A DNA stretch of 64,000 bases from Moryella indoligenes (GCF_030812885.1 NZ_JAUSTO010000004.1:62001-126000); one strand, 5' to 3'; counted from the stretch's first letter, positions 1 to 8,986 are shown. Program-made: numbers and translations. Notes: generated from the sequence alone by a model not told the origin.

Positions 1-325
1 GCACTGTTCCGGCCTTCACCGGCGCCTTCAGCCTGTATTTCCGTATCTCCTGCATCGCCTCCGGAATCCTGCCCTTTGGGATCGGCGCAGTGATACGCAC
101 ACTCGCAAGCGGCAGCACACCGCCCTCCACCGGCACCGTGGAGGCTATGGTTCTCTCCGGACTATCCAGCTCCTTCTGCACATAGCGCTCCCCCCTCTTA
201 CAGGCCTGTCCCTCTGCAGCAAGAAACCGCGTGCTTCCGTCCGCTCTCCGCTCGAATTCCGCGCTGATCTCACATCCGTTCGGACAGATAATACAGATGT
301 AGCTTTTCTTCTCTACCCTATTCAT
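1..325 (-). CDS. DUF1667 domain protein (partial, 3' end outside window)
   Basis: This is the N-terminal 108 residues of a small cysteine-rich protein of the DUF1667 family. It starts MNRVEKKSYICIICPNGCEI and has the paired motifs CIICPNGC and ACKRGERY, followed by a basic PIPKGRIPEAM segment typical of the family. Members normally follow a GlpA-like and a GlpB-like FAD oxidoreductase, as here, and the cysteines suggest a metal or Fe-S site. Its ATG overlaps the upstream gene's TGA by 4 bp (ATGA), so the genes are translationally coupled. The exact role is unknown; a structural or electron-carrying partner of the two flavoproteins is inference. The C-terminus lies beyond base 1. Confidence 0.85.
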   Translation of the reverse strand, partial: MNRVEKKSYICIICPNGCEISAEFERRADGSTRFLAAEGQACKRGERYVQKELDSPERTIASTVPVEGGVLPLASVRITAPIPKGRIPEAMQEIRKYRLKAPVKAGTV

Positions 326-1551
326 TCCAGAACCACCTCCAACGCCCCGCTGCGCTGCAGCCTCTCCGCAGGGATCTGCATCCGTATCATTTCCGCCGGA
401 AGGGCCCGCTTCATTTTCTTTACAGCCAGCTCTCTGCCATTCTGTCTCACAACAATACGGCAATCTCCTGCCGGCCGGCTCACCCGCAGGGAGAGACACA
501 CATCCTTCTCCCCGCTGACCCGCATCGGAACGGTGTGGTTGATGCCGCTCCCGGCCCGGATCTCCAGCGGACACACCGGCAGCCGGCCTTCCATACAGCC
601 CACGCAGGACTCCACCAAAGTCTCGGCCTCCAGAGACACAAAATCCACCAGATCGTGGACATGCAGAACATTTCCCGCCGCAAATATTCCCGGCACAGTG
701 GTCTGCAGATACTCATCCACCACAGCCCCCCTCGTCCGGGGATCCAGCTGAACCCCCGCATCGAGAGAAAGCTCATTCTCCGGAATCAGGCCGACCGAGA
801 GTATGAGCGTGTCGCAGCTGTAATCCCGCTCTGTCCCCGGAATCGGTCTGAGCCGGTCATCCACCTCCGCCACTGTGACAGCTGTGAGCCGCCTGTTTCC
901 GTGAATCCCCACGACAGTGTGACTCAGGTACAGCGGAATCCCGTAGTCGTTCAGACACTGCTCCACATTTCTCGGAAGTCCGCTCGCGTAAGGCTGAAGC
1001 TCAAAGACCGCCTGCACCCGCGCCCCCTCCAGTGTGAGACGCCGCGCCATGATCATGCCGATATCTCCCGAGCCGAGTATCACCGCCTCCTTCGCCGGCA
1101 TGCGGTTATAGAGGTTCATATAGGCCTGCGCCACCCCCGCCGTAAAGACACCCGCGGGACGTTCCCCCGGAATGGCAAGCGCGCCGCGCGTCCGCTCCCT
1201 GCAGCCCATAGTCAGAATCACGGTGCGCGCCCTCCACCGAAGCAGCCCGTTCTTTGAGACTGCCGTGACCTCCTTCTCTGCCGTGATCCGTATCACCGCA
1301 CAGTCCGTGATGTAGGGAATGTTGAGCTTTTGCAGCTCATCAATAAAGCGCTGCGCATACTCCGGCCCACTGAGTGTCTCCCCGAAGCGCGTCAGGCCAA
1401 AGCCATCATGTATACACTGCCGCAGAATGCCGCCGAGCTGCTTCTCCCGCTCCAAAACCAGTATATTGCGGACGCCTCTCTTCCAGAGCGCCACTGCGGC
1501 GGCCAGTCCCGCCGGGCCGCCGCCCACGATCAGAACATCTACCTCTCTCAT
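322..1551 (-). CDS. GlpB-like NAD(P)/FAD-dependent oxidoreductase
   Basis: A 409-residue two-dinucleotide-binding flavoprotein. The FAD-binding GGGPAG motif is at residues 10-15, a second NAD(P)-type GSGDIG motif is near 160-165, and a late FAD contact (VPGIFAAGNVLHVHD) lies near 287-302, the layout of pyridine nucleotide-disulfide-type reductases. A C-terminal tail of about 80 residues follows. It is the middle gene of a three-gene operon, overlapping both neighbours by 4 bp (ATGA). The same trio is often annotated as anaerobic glycerol-3-phosphate dehydrogenase-like; this subunit would pass electrons between the upstream dehydrogenase and a carrier. The substrate cannot be set from sequence, and amino acid or opine oxidation is an alternative. 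Confidence 0.85.
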   Translation of the reverse strand: MREVDVLIVGGGPAGLAAAVALWKRGVRNILVLEREKQLGGILRQCIHDGFGLTRFGETLSGPEYAQRFIDELQKLNIPYITDCAVIRITAEKEVTAVSKNGLLRWRARTVILTMGCRERTRGALAIPGERPAGVFTAGVAQAYMNLYNRMPAKEAVILGSGDIGMIMARRLTLEGARVQAVFELQPYASGLPRNVEQCLNDYGIPLYLSHTVVGIHGNRRLTAVTVAEVDDRLRPIPGTERDYSCDTLILSVGLIPENELSLDAGVQLDPRTRGAVVDEYLQTTVPGIFAAGNVLHVHDLVDFVSLEAETLVESCVGCMEGRLPVCPLEIRAGSGINHTVPMRVSGEKDVCLSLRVSRPAGDCRIVVRQNGRELAVKKMKRALPAEMIRMQIPAERLQRSGALEVVLE

Positions 1552-3011
1552 GCCTGCTCCTCCCGCACCCTGCCAAACAAAAGCTGCGCACCCGCGCGGT
1601 TATACAGAACCTCCTCCGCGCGCCTCTTCTTTTCCTGCTCAATGAGCTGCTCAATCCGCATCTGACAGTAGCCCCCCTGGCAGCGCCCCATCATGGCGCG
1701 CGTCCGGTACTTGATTCCGACCATGGTCTCCACTCCCAACGGATTTCGTATCGCCTCAAGAATCTCCGCCTTTGACACCTTCTCACAGCGGCATATCAGC
1801 TCGCCGTAGTCCGGATCCTTCCGTATGGCCTCCTCCCGCTCCTCATCTGACATATCTGCAAAGCGGCGTATGCCCCTGCGCCTTCCGTTGAACTCCGGAT
1901 TCAGGGAGAAGTGCTCCCGCTCCTGCATCAGTTGAAGCACATAGCGGGCGATAGGTACTGCCGCAGTGAGGCCCGGCGACTCAATCCCGACAAGATTCAC
2001 TGCCCGCGGCGCAAGCTCATCCCGTATCTCTATCTTGAAGTCCTGTATCACACCGTTCTCGTCCACCCACTTCGGAAGTATGCCGCAGTAGTTGCGGATA
2101 TAGTCCTTCCTCTCAATATGCGGCCACAGCCTCGATGCATCCTCCGCAAGAAAATCAATGTTCTTCTGCGGCACATCATAGCGCTCAAAGCAGCTTGTCT
2201 CCTCCGCATCCGGCCCCACGATCACATTTCCGTCTGTCGTCGGCGTCACATGAATGCCCATATAGGTATTGGAGGGAACCGGGTAGACCGGCATGGGCAG
2301 CAGCGCTCCGGTCCGCTGATCCAGTATGATGTAATGATCCTTAGATCCGATGACCCGATAGCCATGGATCCCCAGCATCTCCGAGATCTCCCTGCAGGAA
2401 AGCCCCGCACTGTTGATGATCCAGCGCGTATAGAACTGCTCTCCGGAGGCTGTCACACAGTAAACACCGTCGCCGTTCCTTACGATCTCCGTGACCTCAC
2501 GGCCGAAAAAATAACGGACGCCGTTCATTGCGGCATTTTCCGCAAGGGCAATCGTACAGCCGAAGGGATCCACAATCCCGCTGTTTTTTGACCACATGGC
2601 AAAGCGCCCGTTCACTGTCGGAACCAGCTCATGGAGCTTCTGTTCATCAATCAGCTCCAGCCCCTCCACGCCATTTCTCTCACCCTGCTGCATGGTGCGC
2701 TTCAGGGACTCCATATCCTCCGGCGTATTCCCCACCAGCACCTTCCCGCAGCGCACAAAGCGAAAATCCAGCTCCTCGGAGAGCTCCTGCATTCCCCGGT
2801 TGCCCTCCACGCAGAGCCGCGCCTTGAGGCTTCCCGTATCGTAAGCAAAACCGCCGTGTACCACGCCCGAATTGCGCCCGCTCGTCTCATAGCACACATC
2901 CAGATTCTTCTCAAGCACCGCACTCTTCAGGCGGTAGCGCGCCAGCTCCCTCGCAATCGCACTGCCCACCACGCCGCCGCCGATCACAAGACAGTCAAAC
3001 AGCTCCTTCAT
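1548..3011 (-). CDS. GlpA/LhgO-like FAD-dependent oxidoreductase with C-terminal [2Fe-2S] BFD-like domain
   Basis: A 487-residue DAO-type flavoprotein. GGGVVG at residues 11-16 binds the FAD ADP moiety, and the segment SGRNSGVVHGG near 44-54 is the family's isoalloxazine contact. The C-terminus (about residues 398-465) is a BFD-like domain whose cysteines (CRCEK, then GRCQGGYC) fit a [2Fe-2S] cluster, as in GlpA. Family members oxidise glycerol-3-phosphate or 2-hydroxy acids. It is the first gene of an operon with a GlpB-like flavoprotein and a DUF1667 protein. The start is supported by GGAGG about 7 bases upstream. The substrate is unproven: no glycerol kinase or facilitator is visible in the window. 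Confidence 0.85.
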   Translation of the reverse strand: MKELFDCLVIGGGVVGSAIARELARYRLKSAVLEKNLDVCYETSGRNSGVVHGGFAYDTGSLKARLCVEGNRGMQELSEELDFRFVRCGKVLVGNTPEDMESLKRTMQQGERNGVEGLELIDEQKLHELVPTVNGRFAMWSKNSGIVDPFGCTIALAENAAMNGVRYFFGREVTEIVRNGDGVYCVTASGEQFYTRWIINSAGLSCREISEMLGIHGYRVIGSKDHYIILDQRTGALLPMPVYPVPSNTYMGIHVTPTTDGNVIVGPDAEETSCFERYDVPQKNIDFLAEDASRLWPHIERKDYIRNYCGILPKWVDENGVIQDFKIEIRDELAPRAVNLVGIESPGLTAAVPIARYVLQLMQEREHFSLNPEFNGRRRGIRRFADMSDEEREEAIRKDPDYGELICRCEKVSKAEILEAIRNPLGVETMVGIKYRTRAMMGRCQGGYCQMRIEQLIEQEKKRRAEEVLYNRAGAQLLFGRVREEQA

Positions 3012-3076
3012 AGCCTTCCTCCGCTCTCAGTTCGCAGACCTTTCATTCCGCGTATATTCATCCTATGTATTTTACT

Positions 3077-3104
3077 ATTATATCTTCTTTTTACTCTAAA
3101 GCAA
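3077..3104 (-). promoter_or_regulatory. Sigma-A-type promoter of the FAD oxidoreductase operon
   Basis: On the minus strand, -10 TATAAT (3082-3077) and -35 TTGCTT (3104-3099) are separated by 16 bp, 66 bp upstream of the first ATG. The 3012-3334 gap (323 bp) is a divergent promoter region: it holds this promoter and one for the YcxB-like gene, and I see no gene in it. Confidence 0.65.
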
Positions 3105-3299
3105 TTCTTTTTTACTGGCTTTTCAAAAATAATGCCTTATTTCTCTTCTCTCATCTTTCAAAGCCGTTAAAGTCATAGGATGTATCTAAAATTTCGATAT
3201 TCATATCTGAAGAGGCTGCATGCTCAAGCTCTAAATGCCCGCTCTCTTTCCTCCGTCCGGGCAAACGGCTTCATGATGCCATCCATGCAACCGATATGC

Positions 3300-3305
3300 T
3301 ATAAT
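3300..3305 (+). promoter_or_regulatory. Extended -10 promoter of the YcxB-like gene
   Basis: TATAAT at 3300-3305 is preceded by TGC, giving an extended -10 element (TGnTATAAT). No good -35 is present at 17 bp (TGCCAT). It lies 29 bp before the ATG, so the leader is very short and carries AAAGGAG. Confidence 0.55.
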
Positions 3306-3334
3306 CACTCTATCACCTGTCAAAGGAGAGCAGA

Positions 3335-3883
3335 ATGAATACCATCTATGCAAACTACGAGCTGACCATGAGCGATTTTCGCAAGGCTTCCTACTTCGGC
3401 CTGTTTCTGCGCCACCGCCTGCCGCTCCGCATCATGTTTATTGTACTGCTGATCTCCCTCCTCTACAGCATCGCGGCCGCCGCAGGCTTCGGCAGCGCAA
3501 ACCCGCTGGTCTTCTTCATCGCCGCGGGCTACCTCGGCTGGGGACTCCTGCTGTTCGCGCAGACAGAGCTCAATATACTCCGCTACATTCGCTCGCCGCA
3601 GTCCCTGATCGACAGCCACTGCAGCTGTACCGTGGACAGGAGCAGCTTCCACCTCCGCATTCCCGATCACGCGGTTGATGTCCGCCATCCGCTGTCTCAG
3701 CTCACCTGCGCCTTCGAGCTGAGCCACCTCTTCCTCTTCTACATCAGCGCCCAGGACGTCTACCTGCTCCCAAAGCGCAGCCTGAAGGCGCAGGAAATTA
3801 CCGCGCTGCGGCAGCTCCTCCGCCGGAAGCTCGGTGTAAATTTCGGATCCCGTTTTGATAAAGCTGTTGCCATGCGATTATGA
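3335..3883 (+). CDS. YcxB-like membrane protein
   Basis: A 182-residue protein with two hydrophobic helices (about residues 30-50 and 57-77), followed by a soluble domain of about 100 residues containing the run VYLLPKRSL that is typical of the YcxB-like C-terminal domain. This matches the layout of small Firmicute YcxB family proteins (TM hairpin plus cytosolic domain). Function in the family is not established. It is a single-gene unit with AAAGGAG 6 bases before the ATG, divergent from the FAD oxidoreductase operon and convergent with proS, separated from proS by a bidirectional terminator. Confidence 0.7.
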   Translation: MNTIYANYELTMSDFRKASYFGLFLRHRLPLRIMFIVLLISLLYSIAAAAGFGSANPLVFFIAAGYLGWGLLLFAQTELNILRYIRSPQSLIDSHCSCTVDRSSFHLRIPDHAVDVRHPLSQLTCAFELSHLFLFYISAQDVYLLPKRSLKAQEITALRQLLRRKLGVNFGSRFDKAVAMRL

Positions 3884-3994
3884 TTGCCGGGTGAAGACTC
3901 TGATTCCAGGAGTAATGAATGCCAAATCCTCAGTTTTCACTCTGTTCCAGCCTTCTTTCTGCGACATGGTAAATTCCATTCTCGCCACTATACC

Positions 3995-4031
3995 AAAAGA
4001 GAACCCAGCCGCAACTGGATTCTCTCTTTTT
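3995..4031. terminator. Bidirectional terminator between the YcxB-like gene and proS
   Basis: AAAAGAGAACCCAG and CTGGATTCTCTCTTTTT form an inverted repeat with a short loop (CCGCAA). There is a T-run on both strands, so it can end transcripts from the convergent YcxB-like gene and the dnaD-to-proS operon. Confidence 0.75.
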
Positions 4032-4048
4032 GTCATGTCTATTCTTTT

Positions 4049-5488
4049 TTAATATGCAACGCCCCAGTAGACCATCTTCGTTGCGGGCTTTCCGCAGCAG
4101 ACGCAGGTATCGGAGAGCTGCTCCTGCCGGAATGGGATGCAGCGGCTGGTCGCACCGGTCTGCTCCTTGATCTTGTCCTCGCACTCCTGGCAGCCGCACC
4201 ACATGGCGCGCACAAAGCCCGGACGGTTTTTAACCGTGTCCGCAAACTCCTCCATGGTCTGCACATCGTAGGTATGTGCCTCACGATGTGCCTTCGCTCT
4301 CTCGTACATATCGCGCTGTATGGTCTCCAGCAGCTCTGTCACAGTTGCAGCCAGATTGTCGAGAGAGGCAGTGATCTTCTCTCCGCTGTCGCGGCGCACC
4401 AGCACACACTGCTCCGCCGCAATATCCTTTGGTCCGATCTCCACGCGAAGCGGAATGCCCCGCATCTCACAGTCCGCAAACTTAAAGCCCGGACGGCGGT
4501 CGGAATCGTCCAGCTTCACCCGAATTCCCGCTGCCTTCAGCGACTCCGTAAGCTCGGACGCCTTCTCCAGCACGCCCTCCTTATTCATCTGAACCGGTAT
4601 CACGATGACCTGCGTCGGCGCGATATGCGGCGGGAGCTTCAGCCCGGAATCGTCTCCGTGCACCATGATGATGGCCCCGATCATGCGGGTCGTCATCCCC
4701 CAGGAGGTCTGGTGCATATACTTCAGACTGTTGTCCCTGTCCTGAAACTGCATGCCGAAGGCCCTTGCGAAGCCGTCCCCAAAGTTATGGCTGGTGCCGC
4801 TCTGCAGCGCCTTGCCGTCATGCATCAGGGATTCTATCGTGTAGGTCGCAACTGCTCCTGCGAACTTCTCCTTATCGGTCTTCTGTCCGCGCACTACCGG
4901 AATTGCGAGATCCTCCTCACAGAAGTCCGCGTAGACATTCAGCATCATCTCTGTGCGCTCCTGCGCCTCCTCAGCTGTCGCATGGACAGTATGTCCCTCC
5001 TGCCAGAGGAACTCTCTCGAGCGGAGGAAGGGACGGGTCGTTTTCTCCCAGCGCACCACGGAGCACCACTGGTTCAGGTTCTGCGGGAGATCCCGGTAGG
5101 AATGTACTGTTCTGGCGTAGTAGTCACAGAACAGCGTCTCCGAGGTGGGACGCACGCAGAGACGCTCCTGAAGGGGCTCCAGCCCACCCTGCGTGACCCA
5201 CGCGACCTCAGGTGCGAAGCCCTCGACATGATCCTTCTCCTTCTGCAGAAGGCTCTCCGGAATAAAGAGCGGCATGGAGCAGTTCTGCACACCGGTCGCC
5301 TTAAAGCGCGCATCCAGGTTCTGCTGAATGGCCTCCCAGATTGCATAGCCCGCCGGACGTATGACCATACATCCCTTGACACTTGTGTAATCACAGAGCT
5401 CCGCCTTGCGCACAATATCTGTGTACCACTGGGCGAAATCCTCGTCCATGGAAGTGATTTCCTTTACCAGCTTCTTATCGTCTGCCAT
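4049..5488 (-). CDS. proS: Prolyl-tRNA synthetase (short, archaeal/eukaryotic-type, ProS3)
   Basis: A 479-residue cytosolic class II synthetase that charges tRNA-Pro. It lacks the large editing insertion of the E. coli-type enzyme. The class II motif 2 region (RWEKTTRPFLRSREF) and GHT loop are present, and the C-terminus carries a Cys-rich zinc-type module (CGCQEC...CVCCGK) ending in Tyr, a hallmark of type 3 ProRS. I chose ATG 5488 because AGGGGAG sits about 9 bases upstream and family proteins start this way (MADDKKLVKEITSMDEDF). An in-frame ATG at 5506 overlaps the prs stop (ATGA) and would add six residues. It is the last gene of dnaD-dnaI-prs-proS, and I saw no T-box leader. Confidence 0.95.
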   Translation of the reverse strand: MADDKKLVKEITSMDEDFAQWYTDIVRKAELCDYTSVKGCMVIRPAGYAIWEAIQQNLDARFKATGVQNCSMPLFIPESLLQKEKDHVEGFAPEVAWVTQGGLEPLQERLCVRPTSETLFCDYYARTVHSYRDLPQNLNQWCSVVRWEKTTRPFLRSREFLWQEGHTVHATAEEAQERTEMMLNVYADFCEEDLAIPVVRGQKTDKEKFAGAVATYTIESLMHDGKALQSGTSHNFGDGFARAFGMQFQDRDNSLKYMHQTSWGMTTRMIGAIIMVHGDDSGLKLPPHIAPTQVIVIPVQMNKEGVLEKASELTESLKAAGIRVKLDDSDRRPGFKFADCEMRGIPLRVEIGPKDIAAEQCVLVRRDSGEKITASLDNLAATVTELLETIQRDMYERAKAHREAHTYDVQTMEEFADTVKNRPGFVRAMWCGCQECEDKIKEQTGATSRCIPFRQEQLSDTCVCCGKPATKMVYWGVAY

Positions 5489-5502
5489 CTTCTTTTCTCC
5501 CC

Positions 5503-6696
5503 TCATCCCTGCTTTCCGGCTGCCTGCGCCGCTCTGTGCTTCTCCAGAACGCGGTGTATGCGCTCGCTTGGCTGCAGCAGCTCGCTGATCGAGGTGTCGT
5601 GATTCAGGCTGTCGATCAGAAGTGCAATATACTTGCTCATCTCCACGCTGACGTAGTAAGGTCTGCTGAGAAGCTCTGGGGACTGATAGACAAGATTTGT
5701 CGTGAAGACGCGGTCTATCAGACCTTCCTCGTAGTAGCGGTCAAAACGGGTCAGTCCATTCGTAAAGAGACCAAAAGTTCCGCAGATGAAGACCTTACCC
5801 GCCTTTCTGCGCTTCAGCTCTCTCGCGACGTCCTGCACACTCTCTCCGGAGGAGATCATATCATCCACCACGATGACATCCTTCCCCGCGACATCCGCAC
5901 CGAGGAATTCGTGCGCGACGATGGGATTCCTGCCGCCGACAAGACGCGTGTAGTCGCGGCGCTTATAGAACATGCCGACATCCAGCCCCAGCATATTGGC
6001 AAAGTAGATCGCCCGGCTCATGCCGCCCTCATCCGGGCTGATGACCATCATGTGCTCCGCATCGACCCGAAGCTCCGGCTCGGCTGCAAGTATTGCCTTG
6101 ATGAACTGATAGATGGGCTGTACGGTCTCAAAGCCCTTCAGCGGGATGGCATTCTGCACGCGCGGATCGTGTGCATCGAAGGTGATGATATTCTCCACGC
6201 CCATGTTGACGAGCTCGTGGAGCGCCAGTGCGCAGTCCAGAGACTCTCTGCCGTTCCGCTTGTACTGGCGGCTCTCGTAGAGAAAGGGCATGATGACATT
6301 GATGCGGCGCGCCTTGCCCGCCGCCGCCATGATGATGCGCTTTAAGTCAGAGAAGTGATCGTCCGGCGACATATGGTTCGTCATGCCGCAGAGAGAGTAG
6401 GTGAGGCTGTGGTTGCACACATCCACCATCAGAAACAGATCTCCTCCGCGGACAGTCTGAAGTATGGTTCCCTTCCCCTCTCCGGTCCCGAAGCGGCTGA
6501 TCTGTGTGTCTATAATGTAGGAATCTCTCTGATAACCCGCAAAGGCGATGGTGTTCTTGTGCTCGCTCTGTCTTGCGCTTCTCCACTGCACCAGGTAGTC
6601 GTTGACCTTCTTTCCCAGCCCCTCGCAGCTCTTTAAGGGTACGAGTCCCAGCGGGCCTACCGGTATCGTCTCGATCTCTTTATCTTCGTTTGCCAT
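5503..6696 (-). CDS. prs: Ribose-phosphate pyrophosphokinase (PRPP synthetase)
   Basis: A 397-residue enzyme that makes PRPP from ribose-5-phosphate and ATP for nucleotide, His and Trp synthesis. The PRPP-binding loop VIVVDDMISSGES is in the C-terminal half and the catalytic-region FDAHDP is near the middle. It is longer than the usual ~315-residue enzyme because of an N-terminal extension and an extended C-terminus, a form I associate with Lachnospiraceae. It lies 20 bp after dnaI and its stop overlaps the alternative upstream start of proS, so it is probably co-transcribed with the replication-loader genes. Confidence 0.93.
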   Translation of the reverse strand: MANEDKEIETIPVGPLGLVPLKSCEGLGKKVNDYLVQWRSARQSEHKNTIAFAGYQRDSYIIDTQISRFGTGEGKGTILQTVRGGDLFLMVDVCNHSLTYSLCGMTNHMSPDDHFSDLKRIIMAAAGKARRINVIMPFLYESRQYKRNGRESLDCALALHELVNMGVENIITFDAHDPRVQNAIPLKGFETVQPIYQFIKAILAAEPELRVDAEHMMVISPDEGGMSRAIYFANMLGLDVGMFYKRRDYTRLVGGRNPIVAHEFLGADVAGKDVIVVDDMISSGESVQDVARELKRRKAGKVFICGTFGLFTNGLTRFDRYYEEGLIDRVFTTNLVYQSPELLSRPYYVSVEMSKYIALLIDSLNHDTSISELLQPSERIHRVLEKHRAAQAAGKQG

Positions 6697-6716
6697 GTTC
6701 TCTCCTCTTTCTCCCT

Positions 6717-7718
6717 TCAGAGTCCCAGTTCTCTTTTTCTTTTCTTGGCGCGAATATCATCCCCATAGAGCATGAGTATATCATATCCGCTGGTAATGCG
6801 CGAGGTGGTTCTGTCTGAATAGCTGTCCCGCAGCATGCGCATGGAGAGGTTGGTCGAAATCACCGTTCCCTTCTGCGCGTTCAGGCGGAAATTTACAAGA
6901 TAGAAGAGCTGTGATGCGGAAAAGGTATTTACTACCTCAGTCCCCAGATCGTCGAGGATCAGGAGATCACAGCTGAATATATAGTCGTACAGCTCCTGGA
7001 GCTTCAGATCATCTGTCTTCTCAATGCGCACCTTCGCCATGCAGTCAAAGAACTCTGCAGCCGTGAGGTAGATCACAGACTGTCCCCGCTCGATCAGCTC
7101 CTTCGCAATGCTGTTGGAGAGAAAGGTCTTTCCGACACCGGTATTTCCCTGAAAAAGTATGCTTCCGTGCTCTCTGGGAAAGTTCTCGACAAAGCTTCTG
7201 CAGCGCTCCTCGATGCGGCGCATCCACGCGCGCTCTGTCATGCCGATGGCATTCAGCACCTGGCTGTCATCGTACCACTCGAGGGAAAAGGTCTCAAAGT
7301 TCTCCCGCTCCATGATTCTGTCAAGATGCGACTGGGCATAGAGAAGCCGGATGGCTCTCGTGTGAAAGCAGTGACATTTCTGTCCCTCGATAAAGCCTGT
7401 ATCCCTGCAGTCCGCGCAGTGGTAGTGCGGCTCCAGCGCATCCGGAGGGAAGCCTGCCTTCTTTAGCAGGGCGGCCTTCTGCTCCTCAATCGTGCCGATC
7501 TCCTCGGAAAAGCCCTGTACTGCGAAGCTGTCGCCGCCGAGCACGCTCCTCTTAAGCCGCTCCATCGCAGAGACGGCGGCTCTGTCGTCCAGCTGCTTCA
7601 GCTCCGGGACAGCCTGCATCACCCGCGCCCTTCGCGCAGCGTACTCCCGGCGATTCTCCGCCTGCAGCCGCTCATATTCACGCAGTATCGCATTGAACTG
7701 CGAATTGCTCAGTGCCAT
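6717..7718 (-). CDS. DnaI/DnaC-like helicase loader ATPase
   Basis: A 333-residue AAA+ ATPase. The N-terminal ~95 residues are helical. A four-cysteine zinc site follows (HCADC near 100-104, KCHC near 114-117), then Walker A GNTGVGKT at 191-198 and Walker B LLILDDLG near 250. This is the DnaI architecture: an N-terminal zinc-binding domain contacts the DnaB/DnaC helicase and the AAA+ domain binds ssDNA. It follows the DnaD-domain gene by 58 bp, as in many clostridia, which supports a role in loading the replicative helicase. AAAGGAG precedes the ATG. Confidence 0.9.
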   Translation of the reverse strand: MALSNSQFNAILREYERLQAENRREYAARRARVMQAVPELKQLDDRAAVSAMERLKRSVLGGDSFAVQGFSEEIGTIEEQKAALLKKAGFPPDALEPHYHCADCRDTGFIEGQKCHCFHTRAIRLLYAQSHLDRIMERENFETFSLEWYDDSQVLNAIGMTERAWMRRIEERCRSFVENFPREHGSILFQGNTGVGKTFLSNSIAKELIERGQSVIYLTAAEFFDCMAKVRIEKTDDLKLQELYDYIFSCDLLILDDLGTEVVNTFSASQLFYLVNFRLNAQKGTVISTNLSMRMLRDSYSDRTTSRITSGYDILMLYGDDIRAKKRKRELGL

Positions 7719-7776
7719 AGTGACTCCTTTGTCTGTAAGCCATGCTGCGCTCTGTCCGCAGCAATGCTGACTCTGC

Positions 7777-8889
7777 TCACGCCTGCTCCAGCTGCTTCTT
7801 CATCATCTGAAGCGCGAGCGCATCAATATCATCGTCCCGCTGCTCAAAATTGCTGAAGCGCGTGCCGCCGCCCCGCGGGTTTTTCTGCATCTCCCCCGCC
7901 CCGCTCTTCCGGCCCCGCTTTGCGGAGCGCTCCTCCTCCAGCCGTTTTGCCTCCTCCACAGTGTGAATCCCGGCGCTGTGCCACTCTGTGAGTATCCTGT
8001 CAGCATAGACAAAGCTCGGGTTGTGCGCCCGGAGCAGTGTTCTGTCGCAGGCGAGCAGCACCAGCTCCTTGGCGAAGCCATAGTCCTCAAACCACTTTCG
8101 AATGTAGCGCAGCTCCTCTGTTCCCGGATCTCTCCGCTTCAGGCCGAAGGCCTTCATCACTGCATAGACCTCTGTACTGTAGCTGTCTGCGCTGTGTTGT
8201 GCCTGCTCCGCAGTCCGAATACCTCTCCGGTACCAGTCCAGCGCGACGCTCTCAAAGTAACGGAGAGAGGTCTTTCTGTTCTGTGCACAGCGCTCTGCGA
8301 GATACACGAGCAGCTCTGACGGGAGCTTCAGCACATCGTAGAGATAGGCGATGGTCTCACTGTCCGTCTGCGAAAAAATCTTTGAGAGATAGCGCTGAAT
8401 GACATAGAGAAGCTCCGTAAATTCCTGATCCTTCCGAAGCTTTGCGAAATTCACACCCGACTTGTCCGGGATCTCCGGGAGCGGATTCAAAAGCGCGTTT
8501 TCCGCCCCGGATGCTGTCCCGGTGACTGCCTCCGGGCTCTCCTGTTTCGCAGCGCAGACCATGGCCTCCGGCTGTTCTGTCGTGCCCGCCTCTTTAAGGA
8601 CTGGCTCCTGCGGCAGCTCTCCGCCGCTTAGAGCCTCCCCGGCAGTCTCTCCCTGCGCTGCGAGCAGGCCGTCCTTCTTCCAGCGTGTCAGCGCCCGACG
8701 CACATCTCCCTCGGTCAGCTCCAGCGCATCGGCGATCTCCGCCGTGGTAATTTCCTCCTCCGCATGGCGGAGAAGATAGAGGTATACCTTTACATATTCC
8801 CCGTTTGCCGAAGGCATGTATCGATCGATAAATTCATTCGCGACCAGTGTGGCTGTCGGCACACAGGGACCGGTGAATTTAATTTTCAT
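7777..8889 (-). CDS. DnaD domain protein (primosome component)
   Basis: A 370-residue protein. The N-terminus (about 1-80) is a winged-helix DnaD N domain. A low-complexity Ala/Glu-rich linker follows (about 85-145). The C-terminal half contains two DDBH2-like DnaB_2 repeats (around 155-225 and 240-320), the second with the conserved YIRKWFEDYGF stretch. The basic, disordered C-terminus ends in a short helix. DnaD proteins remodel DNA and recruit the helicase loader. Its partner dnaI is the next gene, and DnaA-box-like sites lie upstream of the promoter, which suggests control by DnaA. Confidence 0.88.
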   Translation of the reverse strand: MKIKFTGPCVPTATLVANEFIDRYMPSANGEYVKVYLYLLRHAEEEITTAEIADALELTEGDVRRALTRWKKDGLLAAQGETAGEALSGGELPQEPVLKEAGTTEQPEAMVCAAKQESPEAVTGTASGAENALLNPLPEIPDKSGVNFAKLRKDQEFTELLYVIQRYLSKIFSQTDSETIAYLYDVLKLPSELLVYLAERCAQNRKTSLRYFESVALDWYRRGIRTAEQAQHSADSYSTEVYAVMKAFGLKRRDPGTEELRYIRKWFEDYGFAKELVLLACDRTLLRAHNPSFVYADRILTEWHSAGIHTVEEAKRLEEERSAKRGRKSGAGEMQKNPRGGGTRFSNFEQRDDDIDALALQMMKKQLEQA

Positions 8890-8923
8890 CCTCTGTCACC
8901 TGTTCCTTTCAAAGCGCAGCACC

Positions 8924-8939
8924 GCACAGAGTTCTGTGC
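8924..8939. repeat. 16-bp inverted repeat in the dnaD leader
   Basis: GCACAGA-GT-TCTGTGC, with perfect 7-bp arms, lies between the predicted dnaD promoter and its ATG. It could form a short leader hairpin or be an operator; nothing in the sequence distinguishes these. Confidence 0.5.
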
Positions 8940-8957
8940 AGCGCCCCGTTCCCGCCT

Positions 8958-8986
8958 AGTTTAGCACAGCGGTACGGAATTGAGAA
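8958..8986 (-). promoter_or_regulatory. Predicted promoter of dnaD-dnaI-prs-proS
   Basis: On the minus strand: -35 TTCTCA (8986-8981), 17-bp spacer, -10 TAAACT (8963-8958) with an upstream TGC (extended -10). It sits 69 bp before the dnaD ATG, directly downstream of the DnaA-box-like cluster. Confidence 0.5.

Noticed and set aside
5489..5560. T-box leader for proS or trpS
   Set aside because: proS follows prs without a gap, and trpS follows the GlgX-like gene by 5 bp. There is no room for a leader.
3884..5602. Long plus-strand open frame (572 codons) opposite proS
   Set aside because: It is antisense to a full-length, motif-complete ProRS, and its translation is rich in Arg/His/Leu with no recognisable domain. 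GC-rich coding DNA produces such shadows.
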